A DNA stretch of 44,598 nucleotides from contig PJLO01000018.1 of the NCBI GenBank assembly GCA_003010405.1, forward strand, positions 1 to 44,598, read 5' to 3'. The notes beneath the pieces are model-generated. The model searched no databases, was not told where the DNA came from, and saw nothing but the letters and a program-made list of their open reading frames with translations. The translations under genes and the position numbers were made by a program. Source of the stretch: Acidobacteriota bacterium (GTDB taxonomy: Bacteria; Acidobacteriota; Terriglobia; Terriglobales; Acidobacteriaceae). Shown piece after piece: positions 7,513 to 15,918 of the stretch (positions are counted from its first letter, which is position 1; each line of letters begins with the position of its first letter).

Positions 7513-7532
7513 CCCCCACAAAATCCCCCACA
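7513..7532. repeat. CCCCCACA direct repeats between integrase and tRNA
   Basis: CCCCCACA occurs at 7513-7520 and 7525-7532, 12 bases apart. Tyrosine integrases bind pairs of short direct repeats (arm sites) beside the crossover core. The location between the integrase stop and the tRNA-Thr end fits that role, but this is inference. Confidence 0.4.
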
Positions 7533-7533
7533 G

Positions 7534-7566
7534 TCAAAAACAATGCCCACCGGGGCCGGTGGGCAT
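7534..7566 (-). terminator. Terminator of the tRNA-Thr transcript
   Basis: On the minus strand, the hairpin ATGCCCACC...GGTGGGCAT (7566-7543) is followed by TGTTTTTG. It lies 22 bp beyond the tRNA 3' end. Confidence 0.65.
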
Positions 7567-7587
7567 GTGGTGAAACGAAAGAACTTC

Positions 7588-7663
7588 TGGAGCCGACGAT
7601 CGGACTTGAACCGATGACCTGTCGATTACGAATCGACTGCTCTACCAACTGAGCTACGTCGGC
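7588..7663 (-). tRNA. tRNA-Thr (anticodon CGT)
   Basis: A 76-base cloverleaf on the minus strand: acceptor GCCGACG pairing with CGTCGGC, D-arm GTAGCTCAGTTGGTAGAGC, anticodon stem GTCGA/TCGAC with loop TTCGTAA (CGT), T-arm with GGTTCAAGTCC, and encoded CCA. It is intact. The integrase lies on the side of its 3' end, so this tRNA is the likely attachment site and the integration event restored its 3' end. Confidence 0.95.
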
Positions 7664-7815
7664 GAACCTTCTGTACCTATATTAAAGGCTGTCTTGTACT
7701 TTCGTAAAGAGTCGCAGAGATGATTCACGCCGGGTAAGTTCGTCGTTGAGTGCGACGCTGTTTGTGCACTCGTTCTATGCTTGGTTCATCTGTCAAGTAA
7801 AATCTGAGATTCTCC

Positions 7816-8751
7816 TTGCAATTGAATCTCGATGCTGGCGATAATGGCCGCGCACGGCGAAATAAAACGACTGTGACTCAATTCGAGCGTTCGGACGTAC
7901 TCAGAATTCTGCGTGTTACGGCACGGCAACTAAGCGGGTGGCAACGCGCCGGCCTGATTGCCCGCAGCGGATCTTTCTCTTTTTTCGATCTTCTTCAAGT
8001 GAAGAAAGTTCGTGACCTTCGAGCTAAACGGGTCAAGAGCGCGACCATTCGTGCCTCACTGCAGGCGATGCAGGCACGAGTCGCGGGTATGGAAAATCCT
8101 TTGCTGGAGGCCGGTTCATTTTCCTTCGGCTCCCGCGTTGCCTTTCGCACGCAAGGCAAGGCCATGGATCCGATTGATGGTCAGCTCATTATGGATTTTA
8201 ACGAGTCAGGACAGCTGGTCGAAACTCCCAATCGGTTCAGTCCGGTTCTGACCGGTGAATCGGCTATTGACCTATTTGCTCGCGGTGTGGCGCTGGAAGA
8301 AGATCCTTCCAACGCGGAAGAAGCCATATCCGTTTACCAGAAACTTTTGAGACTGGACCCGGAGCACGCTGCGGCGCATATCAATTTAGGGACTCTCTAT
8401 TACAACCAATCTGAATACGAATTGGCCGAAAAGCATTATCGAAAGGCCATTGTATGCGATCCGCGTTACGCGCTGGCCTATTTTGACCTGGGTAATGTGC
8501 TCGACGAAACCCGGCGTCTGCCTGAGGCAATCGCCGCATACAAGGCCGCCCTGCAGCTTGTTCCAACTTATGCGGATGCGCATTATAATCTGGCGCTAGC
8601 CTACGAACGCTGCCGGAAGCCGCGCCTTGCTCTGAAGCATTGGCGCAGCTACCTGAAATTGGATCAGCAGGGGCCGTGGGCTGTGCATGCCCGCGCTCAA
8701 TACAAGAAACTGTTGGGAGCAGAGAAACTCAAAGTCGTTTACCGCAATTAA
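7816..8751 (+). CDS. MerR-type HTH and TPR protein
   Basis: A 311-aa protein. Residues about 22-75 form a MerR-like winged helix (FERSDVLRILRVTARQLSGW, then QRAGLIARSGSFSFFDLL and a helix with VKKVRDLRAKRV). Residues about 155-300 hold three to four tetratricopeptide repeats, for example AAAHINLGTLYYNQSEYELA and ALAYFDLGNVLDETRRLPEA. Such combinations occur in Acidobacteria and suggest a DNA- or partner-binding regulator. The start is TTG at 7816; it has only a weak ribosome-binding site and is the least certain part. It is the first chromosomal gene after tRNA-Thr and is followed by an acyl-CoA dehydrogenase 93 bp downstream. Confidence 0.85.
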   Translation: MQLNLDAGDNGRARRNKTTVTQFERSDVLRILRVTARQLSGWQRAGLIARSGSFSFFDLLQVKKVRDLRAKRVKSATIRASLQAMQARVAGMENPLLEAGSFSFGSRVAFRTQGKAMDPIDGQLIMDFNESGQLVETPNRFSPVLTGESAIDLFARGVALEEDPSNAEEAISVYQKLLRLDPEHAAAHINLGTLYYNQSEYELAEKHYRKAIVCDPRYALAYFDLGNVLDETRRLPEAIAAYKAALQLVPTYADAHYNLALAYERCRKPRLALKHWRSYLKLDQQGPWAVHARAQYKKLLGAEKLKVVYRN

Positions 8752-8844
8752 ATCTTTCTTTCCCGCACCTGTCTTTTTGTCGCACCGTTCTCTGATACAA
8801 TCGCCCGGCTGTGATCTCCTTGCCACGGAGGCCGCGACTTCCAG

Positions 8845-10017
8845 ATGACAACCACCAGTGGGCATGATTCGATACCGCAGCCATTGCTTGTCCTGAGCGA
8901 AGACGAGCAGCTCTTTCGCGACAACATTCGCAAGTTTGCCGAAGAATCGATTCGGCCTCTGGTCAGGGAGATGGATGAGCGCGGCTCACTCGATCATTCG
9001 CTCATCGAGCAGTTCCATCAGCTCGGGTTCATGGGGATTGAGATTCCGGAGCATTACGGAGGCGGCAACGGTACTTTCTTTGAGGCAATTCTCGCCGTCG
9101 AAGAGGTCTCCCGGGTAGACCCTTCGGTGGGAGTCATGGTGGATGTGCAGAACACCCTGGTCAACAACGCGCTGCTTCGCTGGGGGACCGAGGCTCAGAA
9201 ACAGCAGTATCTCCCCAAAATGGCCGGCGAGTGGGTCGGGTCCTACGCGCTCAGTGAAGCGGGCAGCGGCTCGGATGCGTTCGCGCTCCAGACGCGCGCC
9301 GAGGATAAGGGGGATCACTGGCAGCTTAATGGACGCAAGCTGTGGATCACCAACGGCAAGGAATCGAATCTTTTCATCGTCATGGCCACGGTTGATCCGG
9401 CAGCCAGGTACAAGGGAATTACGGCCTTCATAGTCGAAAAGGACTTTCCTGGGTTTGTTGTGGGCAAGAAGGAAGATAAGCTTGGCATTCGCGCCTCCAG
9501 CACCACGGAGCTCATACTCGACGAATGCAGGGTTCCAAAGGAAAACCTGCTGGGCGAAGTGGGGAAGGGCTATAAGATCGCGATCGAAACCCTGAATGAG
9601 GGCCGCATTGGGATTGGCGCGCAAATGCTTGGGCTGGCGCAAGGTGCCTGGGAGTGTGCCGCCAGGTATGCCCAGGAGCGCAAGCAGTTCGGGCAGACGC
9701 TCACCCATTTTCAGGCGATCTCTTTCCAGCTTGCACAAATGGCGACCGAGATCACTGCATTGCGGCTCATGGTTTACAACGCTGCTCGTATGAAGGATGC
9801 CGGGGTTCCTTTTGTGAAGGAAGCCGCAATGGCCAAGCTCTTCTCTTCCCAAGTGGCCGAGCGCGTTGCCTCGCAGGCGGTTGAGATTTTCGGCGGCTAT
9901 GGCTTCACCAAGGACTATCCGGTGGAAAAGTTCTTTCGTGACTCCAAGATTGGCAGTATCTACGAAGGAACCACAAATATGCAGCTGATGACCATTGCCA
10001 AGCTCATTCTCGGTTGA
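8845..10017 (+). CDS. Acyl-CoA dehydrogenase (short/branched-chain type)
   Basis: A 390-aa FAD enzyme that removes two hydrogens from the alpha-beta bond of an acyl-CoA and passes electrons to electron-transfer flavoprotein. Seen: the N-terminal helical domain (FRDNIRKFAEESIRP), YALSEAGSGSDA (FAD/substrate loop), KLWITNG, FGQTLTHFQAISFQLAQM, IFGGYGF, and IYEGTTNMQLMTIAK with the catalytic Glu374 position in YEGT. This Glu location is that of short- and branched-chain enzymes (ACADSB-like), not long-chain or isovaleryl ones. CACGGAGG lies upstream of the ATG at 8845. Amino-acid or fatty-acid breakdown is likely. Confidence 0.95.
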   Translation: MTTTSGHDSIPQPLLVLSEDEQLFRDNIRKFAEESIRPLVREMDERGSLDHSLIEQFHQLGFMGIEIPEHYGGGNGTFFEAILAVEEVSRVDPSVGVMVDVQNTLVNNALLRWGTEAQKQQYLPKMAGEWVGSYALSEAGSGSDAFALQTRAEDKGDHWQLNGRKLWITNGKESNLFIVMATVDPAARYKGITAFIVEKDFPGFVVGKKEDKLGIRASSTTELILDECRVPKENLLGEVGKGYKIAIETLNEGRIGIGAQMLGLAQGAWECAARYAQERKQFGQTLTHFQAISFQLAQMATEITALRLMVYNAARMKDAGVPFVKEAAMAKLFSSQVAERVASQAVEIFGGYGFTKDYPVEKFFRDSKIGSIYEGTTNMQLMTIAKLILG

Positions 10018-10027
10018 AAGCGGCGTC

Positions 10028-10348
10028 ATGATGCAACAGAAAAGCCCTGGTTCATCCCAGGGCGCGGCAAGAGAAAAGCCGATCATTGAGCGTCGGGCAT
10101 TTGCTCGGCTCGAACTCCCTGCGACTGCTTTTGCTCTCGACGTGAATGGGAACGATCTGGGGCGTGTGGTGGAAACAAGCGGGGGCGGGTTAATGTTAAG
10201 ACCAGCTTCGCCGTGGGCGCGACTTGCCCTGACCAAAGATCAACAACTCGTAATCACGGTTGTTGAACCTGCCAGCGACAACAAGACCGAATTAAACGTG
10301 GAAGTTCGCTATCTCACTCTGGATAGTATTGGACTGCGATTCCTCTGA
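10028..10348 (+). CDS. PilZ domain protein
   Basis: A 106-aa single-domain protein. ERRAFARLELP carries the RxxxR motif and, about 30 residues later, ETSGGGLML the (D/N)xSxxG-type turn. Together they are the c-di-GMP-binding signature of PilZ; the first position of the second motif is Glu instead of Asp/Asn, which may weaken binding. The ATG at 10028 (or 10031) is chosen over an upstream frame start because the protein proper begins there. It is 10 bp after the acyl-CoA dehydrogenase stop and probably co-transcribed with it, though no functional link is evident. Confidence 0.8.
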   Translation: MMQQKSPGSSQGAAREKPIIERRAFARLELPATAFALDVNGNDLGRVVETSGGGLMLRPASPWARLALTKDQQLVITVVEPASDNKTELNVEVRYLTLDSIGLRFL

Positions 10349-10483
10349 CCTCCAAGCCAGCAACCCGCCAATAATCTGATTTGTAAGCAGTTATGCAATG
10401 ATACCGTTCACCGTGCTCCGAACGCCTAGAAAACAGTGTTTGGATTTGTAGCATCCTACCGCCCCCATAGGAGGGGATTTTTT

Positions 10484-10999
10484 ATGGAGAGCCGCGCAAA
10501 GCTCTTAGGTCATCCCGTGCACCCAATGCTCATAGTCTTCCCATTAGGGCTGCTCGCGACCGCGGTGGCATTTGACATTGTCGGGCTGGCACAAGGCGAC
10601 ACCTTTTGGTTTGGGATCTCGTTTTGGATGATTGCCGGCGGAATTGTTGGTGGATTGTTAGCCGCCGTTTTTGGTTTTATTGACTGGATTGCGATTCCAG
10701 GTGGCACTCGTGCGAAAAGAATAGGCCTGCTGCATGGCCTAACAAACGCTGTCGTAGTGTTGCTGTTTATTGCGAGCTGGTTGATCCGCACAGGTACAGG
10801 TGTTCCAACCGTGACTGCGCTGGTCCTGTCCTTTGTTGCAGTGTTTTTGGCAGCGATCGGCGGATGGCTTGGCGGAGAGTTGGTCGATAGACTCGGCGTG
10901 GGAGTGGACAATGGAGCTCACCTGAACGCGCCCAACTCGCTTTCGAAGCGACATGCAAGTGAGCCTCCTTCTGAGTATAAGCTTCCCAAAGCCGGCTAA
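10484..10999 (+). CDS. DUF2231 membrane protein
   Basis: A 171-aa integral membrane protein. It starts at ATG 10484, behind AGGAGGGG. The opening MESRAKLLGHPVHPMLIVFP is the DUF2231 signature (GHPVHPxLVxFPxG). Four hydrophobic segments follow (about 14-32, 42-66, 83-101, 108-128), then a polar tail. The function of the family is unknown; members often occur next to electron-transfer or heme genes. No neighbour here explains it. Confidence 0.85.
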   Translation: MESRAKLLGHPVHPMLIVFPLGLLATAVAFDIVGLAQGDTFWFGISFWMIAGGIVGGLLAAVFGFIDWIAIPGGTRAKRIGLLHGLTNAVVVLLFIASWLIRTGTGVPTVTALVLSFVAVFLAAIGGWLGGELVDRLGVGVDNGAHLNAPNSLSKRHASEPPSEYKLPKAG

Positions 11000-11090
11000 C
11001 TCTCCCGACTAATTCTCGACGGGGGCGCTGCTGTCCGCGATGATCGTGTCCAGCTTGCTGGAGGTGGTACCCTAAAAGAGTTGAGGTGAC

Positions 11091-12374
11091 ATGCAAGGCT
11101 TCAGGAAATCGGGAGAGCTTTCTTTAGAGGAAACCGCCGGAGTGGCGGTTGAGCAATCTGCGGTAGAAAAGCGAACATCAGGTGCATTTGCTTCTAGCGG
11201 CGATGATACGTTGGCGGTTATCGCGGTAACGCTAGCGGGAGTCGCGGCTTTTTTCAACCTCTACGCTACGCAGCCCCTTCTCCCATTGTTTGAGCAGATA
11301 TTCCATGCCACTAAGGCGGAGGTGGGACGAACCGTCAGTGCCGCGACCCTCGGCGTTGCTATCAGCGCGCCTTTTTGCGGAGCTCTCGCTGAACGTGTCG
11401 GCCGCCGCAAGGTGATCGTGCTCTCCATCTTCCTAATAGCGGTTCCTACAATACTCGCGGCAACGGCGAGTAATCTGCATCAGCTGGTTTTCTGGCGATT
11501 TCTGCAGGGCCTTGTCATGCCGGGAATTTTCGGCGTGACCATCGCATACATTGGTGAAGAGTGGCCGCGACATCGCATGCCGCTCGTGACGTCAATCTAC
11601 GTTACCGGAACCGTGCTGGGTGGTTTTCTCGGGCGCATCTTTACGGGTGTTGCCGCGACACACCGCCTTGTTCCATTCCTCGCGCCCAGCTGGCACGACG
11701 GCTTCCTCATCATCGGTGTTCTTGACGTTATCTTTGGAATTCTCCTCTGGCGCTGGCTGCCGCCCGACTCGCCGCTGCCGGCGAGCGCCGGGCGTGAAAC
11801 AAACTTCACACGGCATCTGCGCAATCCGCAGTTGCTGGCCACCTACGCGGTCGGATTCAACGTTCTCTTTACCCTGGTGGGTACCTTTACTTACATCACC
11901 TTTTACCTTGCTGCTCCGCCGTTCGGACTCTCTCCTGCACAGTTGAGCCTGCTTTTTATGGTCTACCTGGTGGGACTTGTGGTCACGCCTTTTGGCGGTG
12001 TCTGGATTCAGCGGGTTGGCTCTCGTGCCGCACTTGTTTTTTCTGTCATGGCGGGCGTCATCGGAATACTGTTGACGCTCATCCCGCATATGGTGATTAT
12101 CCTGCTGGGATTGGTGATGTTCTCCTCCGGAGTCTTTGTCTGCCAAGCGGCATCTACCAGCAACATTCAGCGGGAGGCGCATTCAGGCGGGCGCGCTTCC
12201 GCTTCTGGACTTTATGTGATGTTCTACTACATTGGCGGAAGCGTGGCCGGGGTGTTGCCTGGGATTATCTGGCGCTACGGCCAGTGGAAGGCCTGCGTCG
12301 CGCTGATCGTGGCAGTGCAACTAATTACGATGACCATTGCCGGAAGTATCTGGAGAGGGAAGCAGCGAGCTTAA
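11091..12374 (+). CDS. Major facilitator superfamily exporter (YnfM-like)
   Basis: A 427-aa transporter with twelve hydrophobic segments starting about residue 38. It has YATQPLLPLFEQIFHATKAE and AERVGRRKVIVLS (the loop 2-3 MFS motif), typical of the drug/metabolite efflux members related to E. coli YnfM. The first 37 residues are a soluble extension (SGELSLEETAGVAVEQ). The ATG at 11091 follows GAGGTG. Substrate is unknown. Followed by a 129-bp gap before the convergent bacterioferritin gene. Confidence 0.9.
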   Translation: MQGFRKSGELSLEETAGVAVEQSAVEKRTSGAFASSGDDTLAVIAVTLAGVAAFFNLYATQPLLPLFEQIFHATKAEVGRTVSAATLGVAISAPFCGALAERVGRRKVIVLSIFLIAVPTILAATASNLHQLVFWRFLQGLVMPGIFGVTIAYIGEEWPRHRMPLVTSIYVTGTVLGGFLGRIFTGVAATHRLVPFLAPSWHDGFLIIGVLDVIFGILLWRWLPPDSPLPASAGRETNFTRHLRNPQLLATYAVGFNVLFTLVGTFTYITFYLAAPPFGLSPAQLSLLFMVYLVGLVVTPFGGVWIQRVGSRAALVFSVMAGVIGILLTLIPHMVIILLGLVMFSSGVFVCQAASTSNIQREAHSGGRASASGLYVMFYYIGGSVAGVLPGIIWRYGQWKACVALIVAVQLITMTIAGSIWRGKQRA

Positions 12375-12503
12375 TCGGTCAACCGGGTTATTTCGACAGC
12401 CAATGCGGGGTGCTAATGACTGAAGGCAACCATGTCCGGGACGCCCAGCGCATAGTTGCCTTCACAATCAAGAAAATTATTGGAAAGATTCGGAGTGCCT
12501 GTC

Positions 12504-12989
12504 TTATCCTTGCGTCGGAGGCTCTTTCCCGAGGGCTTGCAGTGCCAAGTAGCTCGGACCAAATTTGCGCAGGTGTTCCAGTTGAGTGTCGAATTGATCG
12601 AAATGGGTTTCTTCATCAATTACGAGTGATTCGAACAACTGCTTGGAGGCCGAATCCATATTGGCTCCGCACTTCTGCGCCGCATTGTTATAAAAGACCA
12701 CGCTCTGACGCTCCATTTCGGCGGCCATTGCAATAATCTCTGTAGGATCCGTGACTGCAGCCACCGTTCCCTTGCAGACCATCTTGACATCGCCCTTGAG
12801 AAACAGGATGCGCTCGGCGATTTTTTCGACGTGGCCCATTTCAACGATTGCTGTGCGTTTTAACAATGCCGCTAAAGCCCCGTATCCCTGATCATCCAAA
12901 TGGAAATGGAAATACATGTACTGATGTACTGCTGCGAGTTCGTCGGCCACGGCGGCGTTAAGCAGTTCGATGCTGACCTTATTATCCAT
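12504..12989 (-). CDS. bfr: Bacterioferritin
   Basis: A 161-aa four-helix iron-storage protein. Ferroxidase ligands align with E. coli Bfr: Glu17, Glu50 and His53 in VEMGHVEKIAERILFL, the central Glu in AAEMERQSVVFY, and Glu/His in DEETHFDQFDTQLEHL. Met51 sits at the position of the heme-ligating Met52 of E. coli Bfr, so heme binding is likely. The start at 12989 follows GGAGG. It would oxidise and store ferrous iron and reduce peroxide stress. It converges with the MFS gene. Confidence 0.93.
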   Translation of the reverse strand: MDNKVSIELLNAAVADELAAVHQYMYFHFHLDDQGYGALAALLKRTAIVEMGHVEKIAERILFLKGDVKMVCKGTVAAVTDPTEIIAMAAEMERQSVVFYNNAAQKCGANMDSASKQLFESLVIDEETHFDQFDTQLEHLRKFGPSYLALQALGKEPPTQG

Positions 12990-13259
12990 TTTTCCTCCGA
13001 TGAATGTAACGCAGGGATTTTAGCCCTGTTTCGGTGTAAGTGCATCCTTAATTACGCGTCATTTTTGCACACGCTGACTCACGATTTTGATTATTGCGAA
13101 CACCGATCCTGACAAACTGCTTTCTAAAGAAAGGTGGACGTAAAACTTCTAGGGGGTTATTGAATGATTTCCCAAGTTTTTATTCGGGAGATTCGTGGTC
13201 CTTTACGTGCTATACCCTAATGAGAGCCAAAGAACGGTATTTTCGACCAGTGGAGTAGC

Positions 13260-14630
13260 TTGAATACTGTAATCACAGAGCTAATCGCGTCATACGGGTA
13301 CGTGATCCTTTTTCTCCTGGTTGGGTTGGAAAGCCTTGGCATCCCGCTTCCCGGAGAAACGGCCTTGATCATTGCTGCAGCTTATGCCGCGGCAGGCCAT
13401 TTATCGATTTCCACAGTCATTGCAACCGCGGCGTTGGCTGCCATACTTGGTGATAACGGCGGGTACTGGGTTGGTCGAAGGGGCGGGCTCGCTCTGATAA
13501 GGAGATATGGCCGTTTCGTCCGACTCGACGAAGCAAAGATTGATCGCGTACACGGCTTCTTTCACAAACATGGCGCCAAGACGGTATTCGTCGGCCGTTT
13601 TATCGCGTTGCTGCGCACGTGGGCTGCTGTGCTCGCGGGCGTTGGGGAGATGAAGTACAGCACGTTCACCTTATTCAACATAACGGGCGGAATCACCTGG
13701 GCTGTCTTTTTCGGAACACTCGGTTACACTTTCGGACGCAATCTGCCGAAGTTGGAGCATCTTCTCGGACAGATTAGTTTTGTTGTGACCTTTGCTGTCG
13801 CTCTCTCACTGATCTTTTTTCTTGGCGCGCGCTGGGTTCGTGCACATTCGGGCGAATTCTCCGAGCGAGTTTCAAATTTCGGCGAGCGTATTGCGAACTC
13901 TCGGGGACTTAAGGACTTTCGTGCGCGCTATCCACGTGCGTGGAGTTTGATTGTTCAAAGATTTGATCCAACCGGACATCTTGGGCTGCATCTCACCCTC
14001 GGATTGATTATCAGTTTCGGCGCACTCTGGTTCTTTGGTGGCGTGATCGAAGACGTGGTCCACAATGATCCGATTACGCAACTGGACTTCATATTGCTCG
14101 ACTGGTTCCATACGCATGTGACGCCGTCAACTTTCAGCATCTTTCGGGCGATTAGCTGGCTCGGCGCACCGTCAATCATTTTGGTGCTGGGCGTGCTAGT
14201 CGGCTTGGTTCTGGTTCTTCGCCAACGTTGGATTTTGCTTGCAGGGTGGACGGCAGCACTTGCGGGAGCCGCCCTGTTGGACGTTGCGGTAAAAGAGATT
14301 ATTCAGCGGCCCAGACCGATCTACGCGGATTATTTCTCCGAATACAGCTATAGCTTTCCAAGCGGCCACGCCATGGGATCGCTGGTCTGTTACGGAATGC
14401 TAGCCTATTTGTTCGTCATCTTCTTTAGAAGAAACAGGCGTGTGCAGGGTGCGATCGCCTTTTTTGCCGTTTTCCTAATTGCCGCCATCGGGTTGAGTCG
14501 TCTTTGCCTCGGTGTTCACTACTTCAGTGACGTGATCGCTGGATATTCCGGTGGCGCGTTCTGGCTATCAAGCTGTGTAACGGTACTAGAGATTGCGCGT
14601 CGTCAATCCAAGATGACCTTGCATCACTAG
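13260..14630 (+). CDS. DedA-family / PAP2 phosphatase fusion
   Basis: A 456-aa membrane protein with two domains. The N-terminal half (to about 185) is a DedA/SNARE-associated type transporter domain: GLESLGIPLPGE, GRRGGLALIRRYGRF, and FVGRFIALLRTWAAVLAGVG. The C-terminal half (about 245-440) is a type-2 phosphatidic acid phosphatase with all three motifs: KEIIQRPRP, SFPSGHA, and SRLCLGVHYFSD. DedA proteins are known to flip undecaprenyl phosphate or phosphatidyl-ethanolamine and PAP2 enzymes dephosphorylate lipid pyrophosphates, so one protein may handle lipid carrier recycling. The start is TTG at 13260 behind GGAG. A strong terminator follows. Confidence 0.93.
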   Translation: MNTVITELIASYGYVILFLLVGLESLGIPLPGETALIIAAAYAAAGHLSISTVIATAALAAILGDNGGYWVGRRGGLALIRRYGRFVRLDEAKIDRVHGFFHKHGAKTVFVGRFIALLRTWAAVLAGVGEMKYSTFTLFNITGGITWAVFFGTLGYTFGRNLPKLEHLLGQISFVVTFAVALSLIFFLGARWVRAHSGEFSERVSNFGERIANSRGLKDFRARYPRAWSLIVQRFDPTGHLGLHLTLGLIISFGALWFFGGVIEDVVHNDPITQLDFILLDWFHTHVTPSTFSIFRAISWLGAPSIILVLGVLVGLVLVLRQRWILLAGWTAALAGAALLDVAVKEIIQRPRPIYADYFSEYSYSFPSGHAMGSLVCYGMLAYLFVIFFRRNRRVQGAIAFFAVFLIAAIGLSRLCLGVHYFSDVIAGYSGGAFWLSSCVTVLEIARRQSKMTLHH

Positions 14631-14734
14631 CTCACGCAGTTTGCGCCCGTTCTTACCTTCACTATGTGGGGGCGAGCAACTAATTCAGGTTTTCTGGAAT
14701 CAGAGTAAATGGGGGACCAAATAATTTTTCCTTT

Positions 14735-14770
14735 CGGAGCCGGGCCGTCGCGCCCGGTCTTTTTTTTTCT
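14735..14770 (+). terminator. Rho-independent terminator
   Basis: A hairpin with stem CCGGGC/GCCCGG (from GGAGCCGGGCC to GCGCCCGGTC) followed by nine T residues. It separates the DedA-PAP2 gene from the respiratory cluster. Confidence 0.85.
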
Positions 14771-14951
14771 GCAATTTAAGTAGAAAACCTGTCTCGTTTA
14801 ACGTTCTGCTTCCGTGAAATTTCAACTTTATTCCGAAGGTCAATTGATATCGCCCGCAAAGTCCGCTGCGGAGGAGATTTTCTTTGGAGCTAGTCGCGAT
14901 CCGCATAATGAAAGGAACTGAGAGATCGCGGCGGAATTTTGGGGGCCAAAT

Positions 14952-14990
14952 TGTAAAGCGACTGTAAAGCAAAATCACCTGTGGTATAAC
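14952..14990 (+). promoter_or_regulatory. Candidate promoter and 11-bp-period repeat before nuoJ
   Basis: TATAAC (14985-14990) lies 17 bases after CTGTAA (14962-14967), a weak -35. TGTAAAGC is repeated at 14952-14959 and 14963-14970, an 11-base period as used by OmpR/PhoB-type regulators. The pair overlaps the -35. About 90 bases of leader lead to the nuoJ start. The rest of the 450-bp gap 14631-15082 holds only the terminator; no gene was seen. Confidence 0.4.
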
Positions 14991-15082
14991 TGAATACATC
15001 CATTTCATTTTGGGGGCGTGATAGCGCGGCCTTCTCCCAGGTTGCGAGTTTCTGTTCCCAAACCATTGCCGGAGGCTGTAAG

Positions 15083-15610
15083 TTGGCCCATTGGAACTGT
15101 ATTTCTGCTCTTGGCCACATTGCTTTTGCCTTCTATGCCGCAATCGTCCTGGTCGGTGGGGTGCTTGCGGTGAGCTCACGTAGCCTTGTCCGAGCTATGG
15201 TTGGTTTGGTCATTTCCTTGTTTGGCGTGGCTGGCCTCTATCTGTTGCTTATGGCGGAGTTCGTGGCCCTGATGCAGATCCTTATTTATGTCGGCGCCGT
15301 CAGTGTGCTGATCTTCTTCGCCATCATGCTAACCCGTGCTTCGGCCGATGGCGGCGAAGGTACCGGGCCGGGCCGACGCGGTGCTCTGCGCGCTATTCCG
15401 GCTTTTCTGTTGCCGACCGTCCTGTTGGTTCACCTGCTGTTCCGGTACAGGGTGGCCGGGGCCGACATACCCAAGAATATCCCCGTGGCCGACTTGGGTG
15501 CCGGGTTGCTAGGGTCTTACACGCTGCCCTTCGAGCTCATCTCCGTGGTGCTGCTGGCGGCTATAGCCGGGGCCGTACTGCTGGCCTTTGAAAAGCGAGG
15601 CACTAATTGA
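15083..15610 (+). CDS. nuoJ: Complex I membrane subunit J
   Basis: A 175-aa membrane protein with five hydrophobic segments. The conserved TM3 stretch AEFVALMQILIYVGAVSVLIFFAIML is present; in complex I it contains the pi-bulge helix that gates the central proton path. The TTG start at 15083 follows CCGGAGGCTG. It is the first gene of a 13-gene run with overlapping or closely spaced ends, and overlaps nuoK (TTGA). The charged loop GGEGTGPGRRG lies between TM3 and TM4. Confidence 0.92.
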   Translation: MAHWNCISALGHIAFAFYAAIVLVGGVLAVSSRSLVRAMVGLVISLFGVAGLYLLLMAEFVALMQILIYVGAVSVLIFFAIMLTRASADGGEGTGPGRRGALRAIPAFLLPTVLLVHLLFRYRVAGADIPKNIPVADLGAGLLGSYTLPFELISVVLLAAIAGAVLLAFEKRGTN

Positions 15611-15915
15611 ATCCGCTTGTCTACTACCAGACCGTAGCCGTGCTGCTCCTGGGCTTGGGGTTGTATGCCTTGGTCACCCGGCGCACCCTCGTTGGTATGC
15701 TTATTGGCGTGGAGTTGATGCTGAACGGCGCGGGCCTGTCCATTGTGGCGGCTGCCCAGCTCACTCCCACCGACGCCATCCTGGGCCAACTCGGTGCCCT
15801 GCTTGTCATGGGATTGGCTGCGGCCGAGGCCACCCTCGTCCTTGCTATTGTGCTCGTTGTCTCCAAACGCTTCGGGAATGCCTCCGCCGACGGCCCCCGG
15901 GAACTCAGGGGGTAG
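15607..15915 (+). CDS. nuoK: Complex I membrane subunit K
   Basis: A 102-aa protein of three transmembrane helices, homologous to MrpC. The two conserved membrane glutamates are seen in TRRTLVGMLIGVELMLNGAG and LAAAEATLVLAIVL. These link the quinone site to the antiporter-like subunits. TTG start overlaps the nuoJ stop. Length is the usual ~100 aa. Three bases separate it from the next gene. Confidence 0.94.
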   Translation: MNPLVYYQTVAVLLLGLGLYALVTRRTLVGMLIGVELMLNGAGLSIVAAAQLTPTDAILGQLGALLVMGLAAAEATLVLAIVLVVSKRFGNASADGPRELRG

Positions 15916-15918
15916 TTT

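Noticed and set aside
8986..10236. Long minus-strand frame of 416 codons over the acyl-CoA dehydrogenase
   Set aside because: Antisense shadow; the plus-strand gene has full motifs and the antisense protein has no domain.
11592..12182. Minus-strand frame over the MFS gene
   Set aside because: Antisense shadow; composition is not protein-like.
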